Of a stretch of DNA of 47,716 bases, positions 33,196 through 45,912 are shown piece after piece. The stretch comes from Deltaproteobacteria bacterium. Its GTDB lineage: Bacteria; Desulfobacterota; Desulfobacteria; Desulfobacterales; B30-G6. How positions within the stretch are numbered: the first letter of the stretch is position 1; each line of letters starts with the position of its first letter. The notes under the pieces were generated by a model that saw only the letters and a program-made list of their open reading frames with translations, ran no database searches and had not been told where the DNA came from. The DNA lies in the NCBI GenBank assembly GCA_022340465.1, contig JAJDNW010000118.1:1-47716 (forward strand). Direction: 5' to 3'. A program made the translations under genes and the position numbers.

Positions 33196-34314
33196 TTAAA
33201 AATCAAAGACCCAGCGTCCGACAATCTCGCGGTTTTCCATGGCATTGATGACGTCGTTTACCTGGTCCAGGCTCAGATGTTTGGTAATCATGTCTTTGAG
33301 GTTGATTTGACCTTTTAAAACCATATTGGCCAAGCGCGGAATGTCAATCTGGTGCCGCAGATTTCCGTACAAAACCCCTATGATTTGGTTTCCCTGGAAG
33401 GGAATGGCATAAAATGGGAGCATCACCATATCTTCGCAGGAAGGGATGCCGACCGCCATCATTTTACCACCGTTTTTCAAGACGAAAAATGACTGCAGAT
33501 AGGCGCCCGGATCGCCGATGGCCTCGAAAACCCAATGAACTCCTAGACCGCCGGTCAGTTCTTCGCGGATGATGGGCACCGGGTCCTGTTCGCTGCTGTT
33601 GATGAAGTGGGTGGCCCCCATTTTCCTGGCAATCTCCTCTTTGGAGCCTTCCAAGTCCACGGCGATGATGGGATCGGCGCCGGCCAGCCGGGCTCCCTGA
33701 ATTATATTCAAGCCGATTCCCCCCATGCCCCACACGGCAACGGATTCACCGGCCTGGACGCCGGCTGAGCGGTGCACCGCCCCCCAGCCTGTTCCCACGG
33801 CGCAGCCCAGCAGACAGGCCTGGTCCATGGGCAGTTCATCGGGTACCTTTACGGAGGCGACGGCCGGTGAAACGATGTACTCCGAGAAGCCGGACACGTA
33901 CAGGGCGTGGTTGACCACTTCGCCATCCTTGGTACGAAATCTGGCAGTGCCGTCCGACGGCAGTTTGCCGCTTCCCAGGCTCGGTAATAGGTTATCGCAA
34001 ATATGCGTATTACCGCTGACGCAGTTCTCGCACGTGCCACAGGGTGCCTGCCAGCAGGAAACAACGTGGTCGCCGGGTTTTAAATTCGTCACGCCTTCGC
34101 CCACCGCCTGAACGACCCCGGCGGTTTCATGCCCCAGCACCAGCGGCAGCACGTCCAGGCCGTAAATGCCCTTCCAGGCGCTCAAATCGGAATGACAAAA
34201 CCCGGTGTGGGCGACTTTGACCAGCACTTCTCCGGCTTTGGGATCTTCAAGTTCCAGTTCTTCGATGGTCATGGGCTCTCCCCAATCTCTCGTTACAGCG
34301 GCTTTCGTTTTCAT
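33196..34314 (-). CDS. zinc-dependent alcohol dehydrogenase (MDR family), probable mycofactocin-dependent nicotinoprotein
   Basis: 372 aa from ATG 34314 (MKTKAAVTRDWGEPMTIEELEL), preferred because AAAGGAG is 6 nt upstream. Catalytic zinc residues appear in GFCHSDLS and GHETAGVVQAVGEGV. The structural zinc ligands are CGTCENCVSGNTHIC (CxxCxxCx7C). The NAD fold motif is VAVWGMGGIGLNIIQGA. It resembles the class of NDMA-dependent alcohol dehydrogenases that hold NAD permanently and need mycofactocin as electron acceptor. That link is inferred from the first-gene position in a mycofactocin operon. It is the first gene downstream of a sigma-54 promoter. Confidence 0.85.
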   Translation of the reverse strand: MKTKAAVTRDWGEPMTIEELELEDPKAGEVLVKVAHTGFCHSDLSAWKGIYGLDVLPLVLGHETAGVVQAVGEGVTNLKPGDHVVSCWQAPCGTCENCVSGNTHICDNLLPSLGSGKLPSDGTARFRTKDGEVVNHALYVSGFSEYIVSPAVASVKVPDELPMDQACLLGCAVGTGWGAVHRSAGVQAGESVAVWGMGGIGLNIIQGARLAGADPIIAVDLEGSKEEIARKMGATHFINSSEQDPVPIIREELTGGLGVHWVFEAIGDPGAYLQSFFVLKNGGKMMAVGIPSCEDMVMLPFYAIPFQGNQIIGVLYGNLRHQIDIPRLANMVLKGQINLKDMITKHLSLDQVNDVINAMENREIVGRWVFDF

Positions 34315-34406
34315 GATGTTCTCCTTTTTGTTAGATGGTTTTTCCAACGATCACGATGAATGTCTTCGATTTAGCAGTTAATTCTTTGAAGTGATAGGTT
34401 GAATAG

Positions 34407-34426
34407 TTGATCACAGCTTTGATCAC
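34407..34426. repeat. direct repeat TTGATCAC-N4-TTGATCAC
   Basis: Two exact 8-mers at 34407-34414 and 34419-34426, 12 bp centre to centre, in the untranslated leader downstream of the sigma-54 promoter. Each contains the palindrome TGATCA. This could be an operator read by a further regulator, or chance. Confidence 0.4.
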
Positions 34427-34631
34427 GGTAATATCCCTGGAGGAATGCAGATATTCGCTGAGTTGAAGTCAGCCAAATCAAGGCCCGTTTGAGAGCAAGC
34501 CTCAGGCTTATCATTGTCACATATTTCGATGATTACTATAAATTGCTTAATAGATATCGTCACGCTTGATTAATTTTCACATGCTAAGCAGCCAACAGCC
34601 GATTGGCCAAAGAAAGAACATATGAAATTAG

Positions 34632-34647
34632 AGCAAAAGGTGTGCCA
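34632..34647 (-). promoter_or_regulatory. sigma-54 promoter (TGGCAC-N5-TTGCT)
   Basis: Read on the minus strand: TGGCAC (34647-34642), ACCTT spacer, TTGCT (34636-34632), a perfect match to the -24/-12 consensus with the required 5-bp spacing. Transcription would start near 34621 and run leftwards into the alcohol dehydrogenase. The upstream neighbour encodes a sigma-54 activator, which strongly supports function. Confidence 0.88.
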
Positions 34648-34723
34648 GGATCCAGTGAGCAAAAAAGTCACTAATAATAACAACAAATTACAAATAAAAG
34701 TGAGTTGGGATAGGACAAATTAT

Positions 34724-34743
34724 TTGGGGCATAAAAGCCCCAA
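34724..34743. promoter_or_regulatory. palindrome TTGGGGC-N6-GCCCCAA, likely activator site or terminator
   Basis: A perfect 7-bp inverted repeat with a 6-nt centre, about 85 bp upstream of the sigma-54 element. That is the usual distance for an enhancer site of an NtrC-type activator. It shares the GGGGC half-site with the palindrome at 34804-34820. As RNA it could also be a weak terminator for the regulator gene, but no T run follows it. Confidence 0.55.
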
Positions 34744-34803
34744 TATTTGTAAAATAAAATATAATTTATTGAATTTAAATATCAAATTAATCTGAGGCTA
34801 TTT

Positions 34804-34820
34804 TGCCCCATAATGGGGCA
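34804..34820. promoter_or_regulatory. palindrome TGCCCCA-TAA-TGGGGCA, likely activator site
   Basis: A perfect 7-bp inverted repeat with a 3-nt centre, ending one base before the stop codon of the regulator gene and about 165 bp upstream of the sigma-54 element. It shares half-sites with the palindrome at 34724-34743, which suggests two binding sites for the same protein. Confidence 0.55.
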
Positions 34821-37800
34821 CTACAGGTTGTAGCGTGCTATCTTCCGGTAAAGCGTTTTGCGATCGATGCCTAGTTGTTCGGCAACCCTCGACCTCTGCC
34901 ATTTGTGTGCCTCCAACAATCTCAAGATATATTCTTTCTCGAATGCAGAGACCGCATCCCGCAAGGTTCCCTGTGCATCGACAATAGGAACAATCGGTTC
35001 GTGGGCTACCCCCATAGTCCTAAATGGCTTGTGCTCTCGCTCTTGGGAGGATAAAAAATCAAGTTGATTCAGGGTGGTATATCGATACAGGGTGTTTTGA
35101 AATTCACGGACATTGCCCGGCCAGTCATAAGCCAGCATCGCATCCAGAACATTGCCTGGAATTCTTGGAAATAGCTCATCCGGGTATTTCAGTTTTAAAA
35201 AATGCTCTAGGAGCAGGAGAATATCCTCTTTGCGTTCTCTTAAAGGCGGCATTTGAATGGGGATCACATGTATGCGGTAAAAAAAATCCTCTCTCATGCG
35301 TCCTTCCCTGATGGCTTCTTTCAAATTCCTGTTGGTTGCAGCGATAATGCGAATGTCCGGATGTAGCGATGTCATGCCTCCCACAGGTTTAAATCCGCCT
35401 CCGTCTAGAACCCTCAAGAGCTTTACCTGCATCAGCGGATCAATCTCACCAAGCTCATCTAAAAACAAGGTACCTTTGTCGACTGTGTCCAGGTAGCCTT
35501 TTTTATCCGCCCCTGCACCGGTAAAGGCCCCCTTTTTATATCCGAAAAACTCGCTTTCAAGCAAGTTTTCGGGAATAGCGCCGCAATTTACGGTCAGGAA
35601 AGGTTTATCGGCGCGACTACTCATTTCATGAATGGCTTTGGCGACGAGCTCCTTACCAGTACCCGATTCTCCATAAATAATCACATTTTCATCTGTTGCA
35701 GCCGCTTTGACAATCAGCTCATAGACCACCTGCATCAAAGGCGATTTCCCCACAAGCCGGCCGAATTTATATCGATCCTTTATTTTCGATCGCAACAGTA
35801 TATTCTCCCGGCGCAACTGTTCATCCTGTTCGATCAGAATATCGGTTGTTTGCTTACGGATGGTAACATCCTTGATAAAACCTTCAATAAATTTGAGATG
35901 ACCTTTTTCATCGACAATTTTACGTGCATTCAAGGAAACCCATACGATTTCACCGTCCTTTTTATAAAAAGGAGCTTCAAAATCCTTTACAAATTCTGAT
36001 TTGTCTAACAAGGATACAAATTCCCTGCGGTCTTCTGGATTCACGTAGATCTGTGTCTCGATATTCTTTACGTTGTTGATAATCTCGTCCGGCGTTTCAT
36101 AGCCGAAGATTTTTGCAGCTGCCGGGTTCACATCGACAAACTTTCCTTCCGGTGTTGTACGGTAGATCCCTTCCACAGCATTCTCAAATATTCCCCGGTA
36201 TTCTTCCTCAGCATTCTTACGATCTTCGTAATATTTTGCATTTTCAATGGAAATACTCATTTGAGATGACAAAATCTTGATTACTTCAATGCGATCAGCA
36301 GAAAAAACGCCTTCCAAGAGCGTGTTTTCAAGGTATAGGAGCCCTGTCAGTTGTGCTTTGTAAAGAATCGGGAAACAAAGCACCGAACGCACCTTTCTCC
36401 CGGTAATATAGGAATCCTGCGTGAACATTCCCCGCTTGCAAGCGTTATTCAGAACTACAGGCTTCGTGGAGCGTACAGTGTAGTTGACAATAGCCTTGGA
36501 TATGCGTTGTCCTTGATCCAGAGCGATAAATGGATTGAATAATCGTTCGGTCCCTTCAACGTCGCCTTGCACCGCTATTTTAGGCTCTCCCCCTTCCATC
36601 AAAAGCAGCGTCCCGTTTTCAGCACCCGCATTTTCAATGCAGTGCCTCATTAAAGCGACAAGAAGGTTGTCTAAAACCAACTCGCTTGATATGGCCCGTG
36701 TAGCTTTGATAATCGTTGCCATGTCAAGCCCTGAAGTTTTTGGATCTTCTATGAAAGGATCCGATGGGCCACTAGATTTTGGATGCCCGTATTCGCCAAC
36801 ATCGTTATCTCCCAGATATGCAGGAAAAGATTCATGTAGCTGATTTGTTTTTGAAAGTGCCCCCCAGCGCACGTAGCACTTATAAGCATTTCTGATAAAT
36901 GGTTTGGCGAATTGCTGTCTCCCCAATGAAACCCAATACTTGGCTGACAGTTCATAGGCCAGAGCCTCATCATTTTTATACGCACTCTTCTGTGACAGAC
37001 TAATTGCCTGATCGTAATGATATATGGCCCGATCCTGAAGACCTTGAATCCTACAAAGCTCTCCCTCCACCAGGTGATATTTCTGGGCATAATTCTCGGG
37101 GGCATGCTTACTCCACAGCTTCATCTTTTTTTGATTACCTATTATTTTGGCCAGGCATTCTTGTTGTTCCTGTTCAGTATAATTATCAAATAAGGCCATA
37201 CGGACTAATGCATCGAAATAATAGAAAAGAGAATAGGCCATTGGGCCACCCGGCAGACCATCGAGCTCACACTCCAGCAGATCAGCGTGATGAATCCCTT
37301 CCGGAAAGCGGCCAAAATAAGTACACAACATCAGTTTGCAAAACCGAAAGTAAATGATCGCCAAACGATCGTTTGCTTCTTCGTGGATCGACAGCATGTT
37401 GTGCTCGTCGTAAGCCGCTCCCGATAGGACCACAGGATCATCACTTTTGCCCATGAGGTTCAATGCGGTTTGATGAAATATTGCGTTGAAGCGAAATGGA
37501 GTTTCCTGTTTGTAGTGCTTTATTGCGGCACTGAACTGGGTCATATTTTTTTCAGTTTTTTCGAGGCTGAACCCTGAAACCAATGCATGCTTGTTGAAGC
37601 TGTAAGCATTATACCCAGCAAATTCAAAGTCACCCGTTTTCATGGCCACCCGGTAACCATCCATGGCCATTTCCATGGTCTTTTCGATGGGCTCTTTCCA
37701 GTGATTGATATATCCACTGATGGCATGCAGGACTTTTGCTTTAGCCTCCTCCGCGTCGAGCTGTCGGATCAGGGATACAGCCAGCTTTCCGAAGCGGTAT

Positions 37801-40688
37801 CCCTTTTCAATATCATTAAAAAGCCTGCAAAGTATAGCGCCCATAGCAGCATAAGCAAATGCAGAAGCGGCTGTGTTTCCGTAAATATAGGACAACCTGA
37901 CCTGTTTGCAGATTAAGTGCGGGAAAAGGCTAGGTACACCTATGAACACAGCAGATACCACCTCGGACATGATATCCATGGCCATGAGTTTCGTCGGGTT
38001 GTTCATTCGCGGCAGAACAAGCAATTCTTCCACAGGTCTTTCGCCCAAAAGGGATGTGGTTTCCTCGATAACCGTGGCAATTTCTTCTTTGGACGGTGCC
38101 CCTGGCAGTTCTTCTCCTAGCGTATTTAATATTTCATGGGCGGTGTTGTAAGCATCACTTAACATATTCTGCATCATGAATGCCCGGATTCTACTTCTGT
38201 ACGCACCAGCAGTGTCCAAAGGGGCAACAGACTTTCTGCATACCACTCTGAATAAGTCCTCTACTTCAGCAAACCTGCCTGTCAGGCGTGCAGCTTCGAT
38301 ACATGCCTTGTGCAGCTTTAACGACAGATCATACTGATCATTCCAGGCCCCATCCGGCAATAGATCCAACCCCATTTTTAAATACCTGTATGCCGGCTCG
38401 AATGCCGCCGTTAAAATCGCTTTCAATCCCGCTGTCAAATTCAACTCAGCCAACTGCATACGTTCATCAAATTTTTCTATGTTTTCAGGCGCGAAATTCA
38501 AATGGCTGAGGATATCAAATACCTCCTCCTCAATTCGTTCAACTGGCATACTCTCTAAAAGTATTTTTCCGATGGCCAAATGGATTGATTTCTTTTCTGT
38601 CGTGTTCACCAAGCTGTAGGCAGCCTGCTGAATACGATCATGTTGAAATCGAAACCATGTGTTTTTCTGTGAATCGTACACCGGCAAATAAATGGAGCCA
38701 TTGTCAACTGTCGTGGAAACAATCATCTCCTGTTGTATGGCTGGTTTTAGTTTTGTATTGGTTTGATGGGGGAACCCCCCGGTGATCAGGCTCAATGTCT
38801 TCAAGTCGAATTTAAATCCGATACATGCTGCCATACAGAGTGCATTCTGGCTTTCCGGCGGTAGATGTCTCAGGCGATATATAAGCAAGTCGATGACATT
38901 GTCAGTAATATCCAACGATCCTATCTTTGCGGAATCCCACTCCCAGGATTTCCCACCGCCATGCTTACGGATAATTTTCTTCTGATGCAACATGGTGAGA
39001 AACTGGTTAACAAAAAATGGATTTCCATGCGTCTTGGTGAAAACTGTATTCGCCAGGGGTTGGATTGTTTTCGGGTTGCTCTTCATGGAGTCGGCGATCA
39101 TTTCGGAAACCGAATGCCGTTGAAGAGGCGAAAGGGATATATTGTGATAGACATTTTTTTTATCGCCATAGGTCGTAAGGACCATCATCAATGGATGAAC
39201 ATTAGTCACCTCGTTATCCCTGTACGCACCTATCAGGAGCAGGTATTGAAGCTTTCCACTATTCATCATCAGATCTATCAATTCAAGGCTGGCCGGATCG
39301 ATCCATTGGAGATCGTCAAGAAAAATTACCAGCGGATGGTTTGCCGAGCAGAAAACGTTTATAAATTTAAGGAATATCCTGTTGAACCGTCGCTGAGTCT
39401 CATCACCGCCCAATGGTTTGATAGATGCCTGTAGCCCGATTAGCTTTTCCACATCCGGTATGATTTCGGTTATCACCCTGCTGTCATCACCCAGAGCATC
39501 ATGAATGCGTGTTTGCCATTGCTCCAGTCGGTCATCGTTTTCGGTCAATATCTGACCGATCAATTCCTGAAACGCGGACACCAGGGCGCTGTATGGAATA
39601 TTTTTATGAAACTCGTCGAATTTTCCGGTAATGAAATAGCCTTTTTCACGGGTAACCGGTTTATACAATTCCCGCACCAGTGATGTTTTACCGATACCCG
39701 CATATCCTGCGACAGTCAGAAATTCAAACGCCCCCTGTGTAACGCCGTTGAAACAGCGCAACAGTATTTCGAGTTCACTGTCGCGACCGTAGAGTTTCTG
39801 GGATATCTGAAATTTCTCAGGCCGGTCATTTTCTCCCAGCGTGAACCGCTCTGCAAATCCGGTGTCGTTCAGTTGTCGGATGCAGTTTTCTAAATCGAGG
39901 CGCATGCCGGCTGCGCTCTGGTATCTTTCCTCCGCGTTTTTGGACAAGAGCTTGAGAACGATTTCAGACACCACGTTGGGAATTTTTCGGTCGATCTGAT
40001 TGGGGGGTAGTGGTTGTTTTGCCAGGTGGCTGTGAACCAATTCGAGTGGATCCTCCAGCTTGAAGGGTACGGTTCCAGTCAGCATTTCGTACAAGGTAGC
40101 ACCCAGAGCATAATAATCGGTCCGATAATCCACCGGTCGATTCATCCGACCGGTCTGCTCCGGTGAAATATAGGCCAGATTCCCATCTATGGAGCTAAAA
40201 CTCTGGATATTCGGCGCCTCTTTAGGCAGAAGCGAGCATACACTGCAATCTCCGACCCAAGCCTCCTTTTTATCCGGCCCGATGAAAATGTTCTCCGGCT
40301 GAATATCCTTGTGGATGATGTTGTGCCGGTGCAAATTTTCAATAACTGCAACCAGCGACAAGGCTATTTGAAGTGCCTCGGCCACGTTCAACCGCTCTTT
40401 TCTTAATAATTCATCGAGAGGAACCGCATTGATCACTTCGAAAATCAGCGCAATGCCGCTGGTAAACTCAACTTTGTCCACTGGTTGTAAAACGCCGGGA
40501 ATTTTCAATCCCTTTAGTACATTATACTCATGATCCAGTTGTGACAGCTCCTTAAGGACTGGATTGTTCGACAGATGGGATTTGACAATGACATCCTCAT
40601 TGGTGTCGTTGTTTGTGGCCCGGTAATAGACCCAACGTGCGTTCCTGAATAACTCCTGTTCAATTTGATATCCTGAAATCGATATCAT
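34821..40688 (-). CDS. giant sigma-54-dependent regulator: kinase-like, AAA, GAF, PAS, sigma-54 activator, Fis HTH
   Basis: 1955 aa from ATG 40688 (MISISGYQIEQELF, site AGAGGTGA upstream); an upstream in-frame start lacks one. Domains (approximate residues): Ser/Thr-kinase-like domain 6-275 with IIHKDIQPENIF; AAA/NACHT-like ATPase from about 325 with GYAGIGKTSLV and FLDDLQWIDP; a long helical repeat region about 700-1300; GAF about 1330-1480; PAS about 1490-1610; sigma-54 interaction domain about 1640-1880 with GESGTGKE, KGAFTGAG and LFLDELGEID; C-terminal Fis-type HTH (RSRVAEQLGIDRKTLYRKIARY). The GAFTGA loop shows it can contact sigma-54. It likely activates the promoter at 34632-34647. The kinase has HKD for HRD and DCS for DFG, so it may be a pseudokinase. 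Confidence 0.92.
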   Translation of the reverse strand: MISISGYQIEQELFRNARWVYYRATNNDTNEDVIVKSHLSNNPVLKELSQLDHEYNVLKGLKIPGVLQPVDKVEFTSGIALIFEVINAVPLDELLRKERLNVAEALQIALSLVAVIENLHRHNIIHKDIQPENIFIGPDKKEAWVGDCSVCSLLPKEAPNIQSFSSIDGNLAYISPEQTGRMNRPVDYRTDYYALGATLYEMLTGTVPFKLEDPLELVHSHLAKQPLPPNQIDRKIPNVVSEIVLKLLSKNAEERYQSAAGMRLDLENCIRQLNDTGFAERFTLGENDRPEKFQISQKLYGRDSELEILLRCFNGVTQGAFEFLTVAGYAGIGKTSLVRELYKPVTREKGYFITGKFDEFHKNIPYSALVSAFQELIGQILTENDDRLEQWQTRIHDALGDDSRVITEIIPDVEKLIGLQASIKPLGGDETQRRFNRIFLKFINVFCSANHPLVIFLDDLQWIDPASLELIDLMMNSGKLQYLLLIGAYRDNEVTNVHPLMMVLTTYGDKKNVYHNISLSPLQRHSVSEMIADSMKSNPKTIQPLANTVFTKTHGNPFFVNQFLTMLHQKKIIRKHGGGKSWEWDSAKIGSLDITDNVIDLLIYRLRHLPPESQNALCMAACIGFKFDLKTLSLITGGFPHQTNTKLKPAIQQEMIVSTTVDNGSIYLPVYDSQKNTWFRFQHDRIQQAAYSLVNTTEKKSIHLAIGKILLESMPVERIEEEVFDILSHLNFAPENIEKFDERMQLAELNLTAGLKAILTAAFEPAYRYLKMGLDLLPDGAWNDQYDLSLKLHKACIEAARLTGRFAEVEDLFRVVCRKSVAPLDTAGAYRSRIRAFMMQNMLSDAYNTAHEILNTLGEELPGAPSKEEIATVIEETTSLLGERPVEELLVLPRMNNPTKLMAMDIMSEVVSAVFIGVPSLFPHLICKQVRLSYIYGNTAASAFAYAAMGAILCRLFNDIEKGYRFGKLAVSLIRQLDAEEAKAKVLHAISGYINHWKEPIEKTMEMAMDGYRVAMKTGDFEFAGYNAYSFNKHALVSGFSLEKTEKNMTQFSAAIKHYKQETPFRFNAIFHQTALNLMGKSDDPVVLSGAAYDEHNMLSIHEEANDRLAIIYFRFCKLMLCTYFGRFPEGIHHADLLECELDGLPGGPMAYSLFYYFDALVRMALFDNYTEQEQQECLAKIIGNQKKMKLWSKHAPENYAQKYHLVEGELCRIQGLQDRAIYHYDQAISLSQKSAYKNDEALAYELSAKYWVSLGRQQFAKPFIRNAYKCYVRWGALSKTNQLHESFPAYLGDNDVGEYGHPKSSGPSDPFIEDPKTSGLDMATIIKATRAISSELVLDNLLVALMRHCIENAGAENGTLLLMEGGEPKIAVQGDVEGTERLFNPFIALDQGQRISKAIVNYTVRSTKPVVLNNACKRGMFTQDSYITGRKVRSVLCFPILYKAQLTGLLYLENTLLEGVFSADRIEVIKILSSQMSISIENAKYYEDRKNAEEEYRGIFENAVEGIYRTTPEGKFVDVNPAAAKIFGYETPDEIINNVKNIETQIYVNPEDRREFVSLLDKSEFVKDFEAPFYKKDGEIVWVSLNARKIVDEKGHLKFIEGFIKDVTIRKQTTDILIEQDEQLRRENILLRSKIKDRYKFGRLVGKSPLMQVVYELIVKAAATDENVIIYGESGTGKELVAKAIHEMSSRADKPFLTVNCGAIPENLLESEFFGYKKGAFTGAGADKKGYLDTVDKGTLFLDELGEIDPLMQVKLLRVLDGGGFKPVGGMTSLHPDIRIIAATNRNLKEAIREGRMREDFFYRIHVIPIQMPPLRERKEDILLLLEHFLKLKYPDELFPRIPGNVLDAMLAYDWPGNVREFQNTLYRYTTLNQLDFLSSQEREHKPFRTMGVAHEPIVPIVDAQGTLRDAVSAFEKEYILRLLEAHKWQRSRVAEQLGIDRKTLYRKIARYNL

Positions 40689-41064
40689 CGATGTCACCTC
40701 TAAAATTTGAGGAAAAGCGGATCTTGAATTGATAATCAGCAATGGCTTAAATGATATGGAATTTTGCTTGAATGGTCAAACCGTAAACAGCGGTTCATTT
40801 CAAATCAATTTGGCTCAATCTTTCAATACCAGACTAACACCATCATGCTTTATAATAATTTCAGTTAAAATATTCCTCATGCTTTTTTAAAGATTGGAAA
40901 CGGAAATATCAATGTTGCGGGGACCAGTGTCGATAAAGACTACGGCAAATTTGGAGAATGCCTCTTGGTTAAGTTTTTAAGCTAAATCACAATGTGCTTT
41001 AAAAGGGTTTCAAGTATTGATTTGTTGGTCTTGTTCTAAAATAATTACAGGATTTCCCAATGGA
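40689..41064. other. 376-bp gene-free gap upstream of the giant regulator
   Basis: AT-rich, between two minus-strand genes. It must hold the regulator's promoter. No clear sigma-54 or sigma-70 element, RNA gene or ORF was recognised. Confidence 0.4.
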
Positions 41065-41766
41065 TTAAATTCTTACCAGTGCACCCTTGCCGTCTTTTTC
41101 TCTGACCTTGTAGCCGAACACTTCGATGGTCTTTGAAAGCGGCCGTCCGAACAGGAAATCGGTCATGCCGGGCTCCACGCCCCCCTTTGAAACCACTAAA
41201 TCTCTGACTTCCCGATCGTAGCGGACCATGGTGACCGTCGATGCAACGGCCGTGCGTTGAAAACCGGTGTCCCGGTTCCTGTCCATATCATTCAGGATCA
41301 ATTTCAGCTTGGGATAGCTGCATTGCCGTTCATGCTCCTGGACCAGATCCCACAGCCCCGCAATGTCCGCCAGTAGGTCTTGGCGCTTGAGCCTGTCCCG
41401 GTCATACACGGCCTCGATACCCGAAGGATCCCAGCATTTCAGTACCCGGCACTCCATGGGGCGGTGCCGGTAGATCCCGCAGGCGCTTTCCGCCGCGTTA
41501 AAAAAGGTGCACTGCCACGACGACTCCATCCCTTTGATTTTAATCATCTCTTCGGGGCTGGGCATCACCACATTGCGCACGTTGTCGTGCACCATTTCGC
41601 CCCGCCGAATGGTGTAGAGGCAACGGGTGTGGATCAAGCCCTCGTCGACCAGCTGCCGGTCCTCCAAATGCAGGCAGGGCCCCCCTTTTTCGCAGCAGGT
41701 CCCGCAGCGAATGCAGGAGTTCCGAAACGCAGCGCTGCCGGGTTTATTTTGGTTCTCTATTTCCAT
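41065..41766 (-). CDS. YkgJ-type cysteine cluster protein
   Basis: A 233-aa protein. The N-terminal motif CIRCGTCCEKGGPCL (about 18-32) is followed by CTFFNAAESACGIYRHRPMECRVLKC (about 86-111), the CxxCxxC...C...RPxxCR pattern of the YkgJ/UPF0153 family, probably a zinc or Fe-S binding site. The C-terminal half has no recognisable motif. Function is unknown; it is separated from PFOR by a terminator hairpin and so is probably its own unit. Confidence 0.82.
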   Translation of the reverse strand: MEIENQNKPGSAAFRNSCIRCGTCCEKGGPCLHLEDRQLVDEGLIHTRCLYTIRRGEMVHDNVRNVVMPSPEEMIKIKGMESSWQCTFFNAAESACGIYRHRPMECRVLKCWDPSGIEAVYDRDRLKRQDLLADIAGLWDLVQEHERQCSYPKLKLILNDMDRNRDTGFQRTAVASTVTMVRYDREVRDLVVSKGGVEPGMTDFLFGRPLSKTIEVFGYKVREKDGKGALVRI

Positions 41767-41893
41767 GTCATCTCTGCCACGGCAAAGCCGTCATACAGCA
41801 ATGATTTAGCTCCAGGGTTTATGGTAACATAGTTAAACATCAAACGTCCAACATTCGGCATCGAACACAATACCGGTTGTCACGTATGTAGAA

Positions 41894-41931
41894 ACATAAA
41901 CCCCGCAGGAACCGTCCGGCGGGGTTTATGT
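41894..41931. terminator. bidirectional-type terminator hairpin after PFOR
   Basis: ACATAAACCCCGC at 41894-41906 and GCGGGGTTTATGT at 41919-41931 form a perfect 13-bp stem with a 12-nt loop, GC-rich in its inner part. It lies 38 bp beyond the stop of the PFOR gene on the minus strand, with T-rich sequence on both sides. It should stop PFOR transcripts before the YkgJ-type gene. Confidence 0.8.
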
Positions 41932-41968
41932 TGTTACCATCTATTTTCTTTATGCCGTCATAAGACGG

Positions 41969-45912
<3,944 letters not shown>

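Larger units (their letters stand above)
34315..34820. other. regulatory region of the mycofactocin locus
   Basis: This 506-bp AT-rich gap has no gene. It holds a roughly 300-nt leader with the TTGATCAC direct repeat, the sigma-54 element at 34632-34647, and two GGGGC palindromes at 34724-34743 and 34804-34820. All are listed separately. Confidence 0.7.

Noticed and set aside
34724-34743. Rho-independent terminator for the giant regulator
   Set aside because: The hairpin is good but lacks a following T run, and its half-site is shared with a second palindrome at enhancer distance, so activator sites are the better reading; a terminator role is not excluded.
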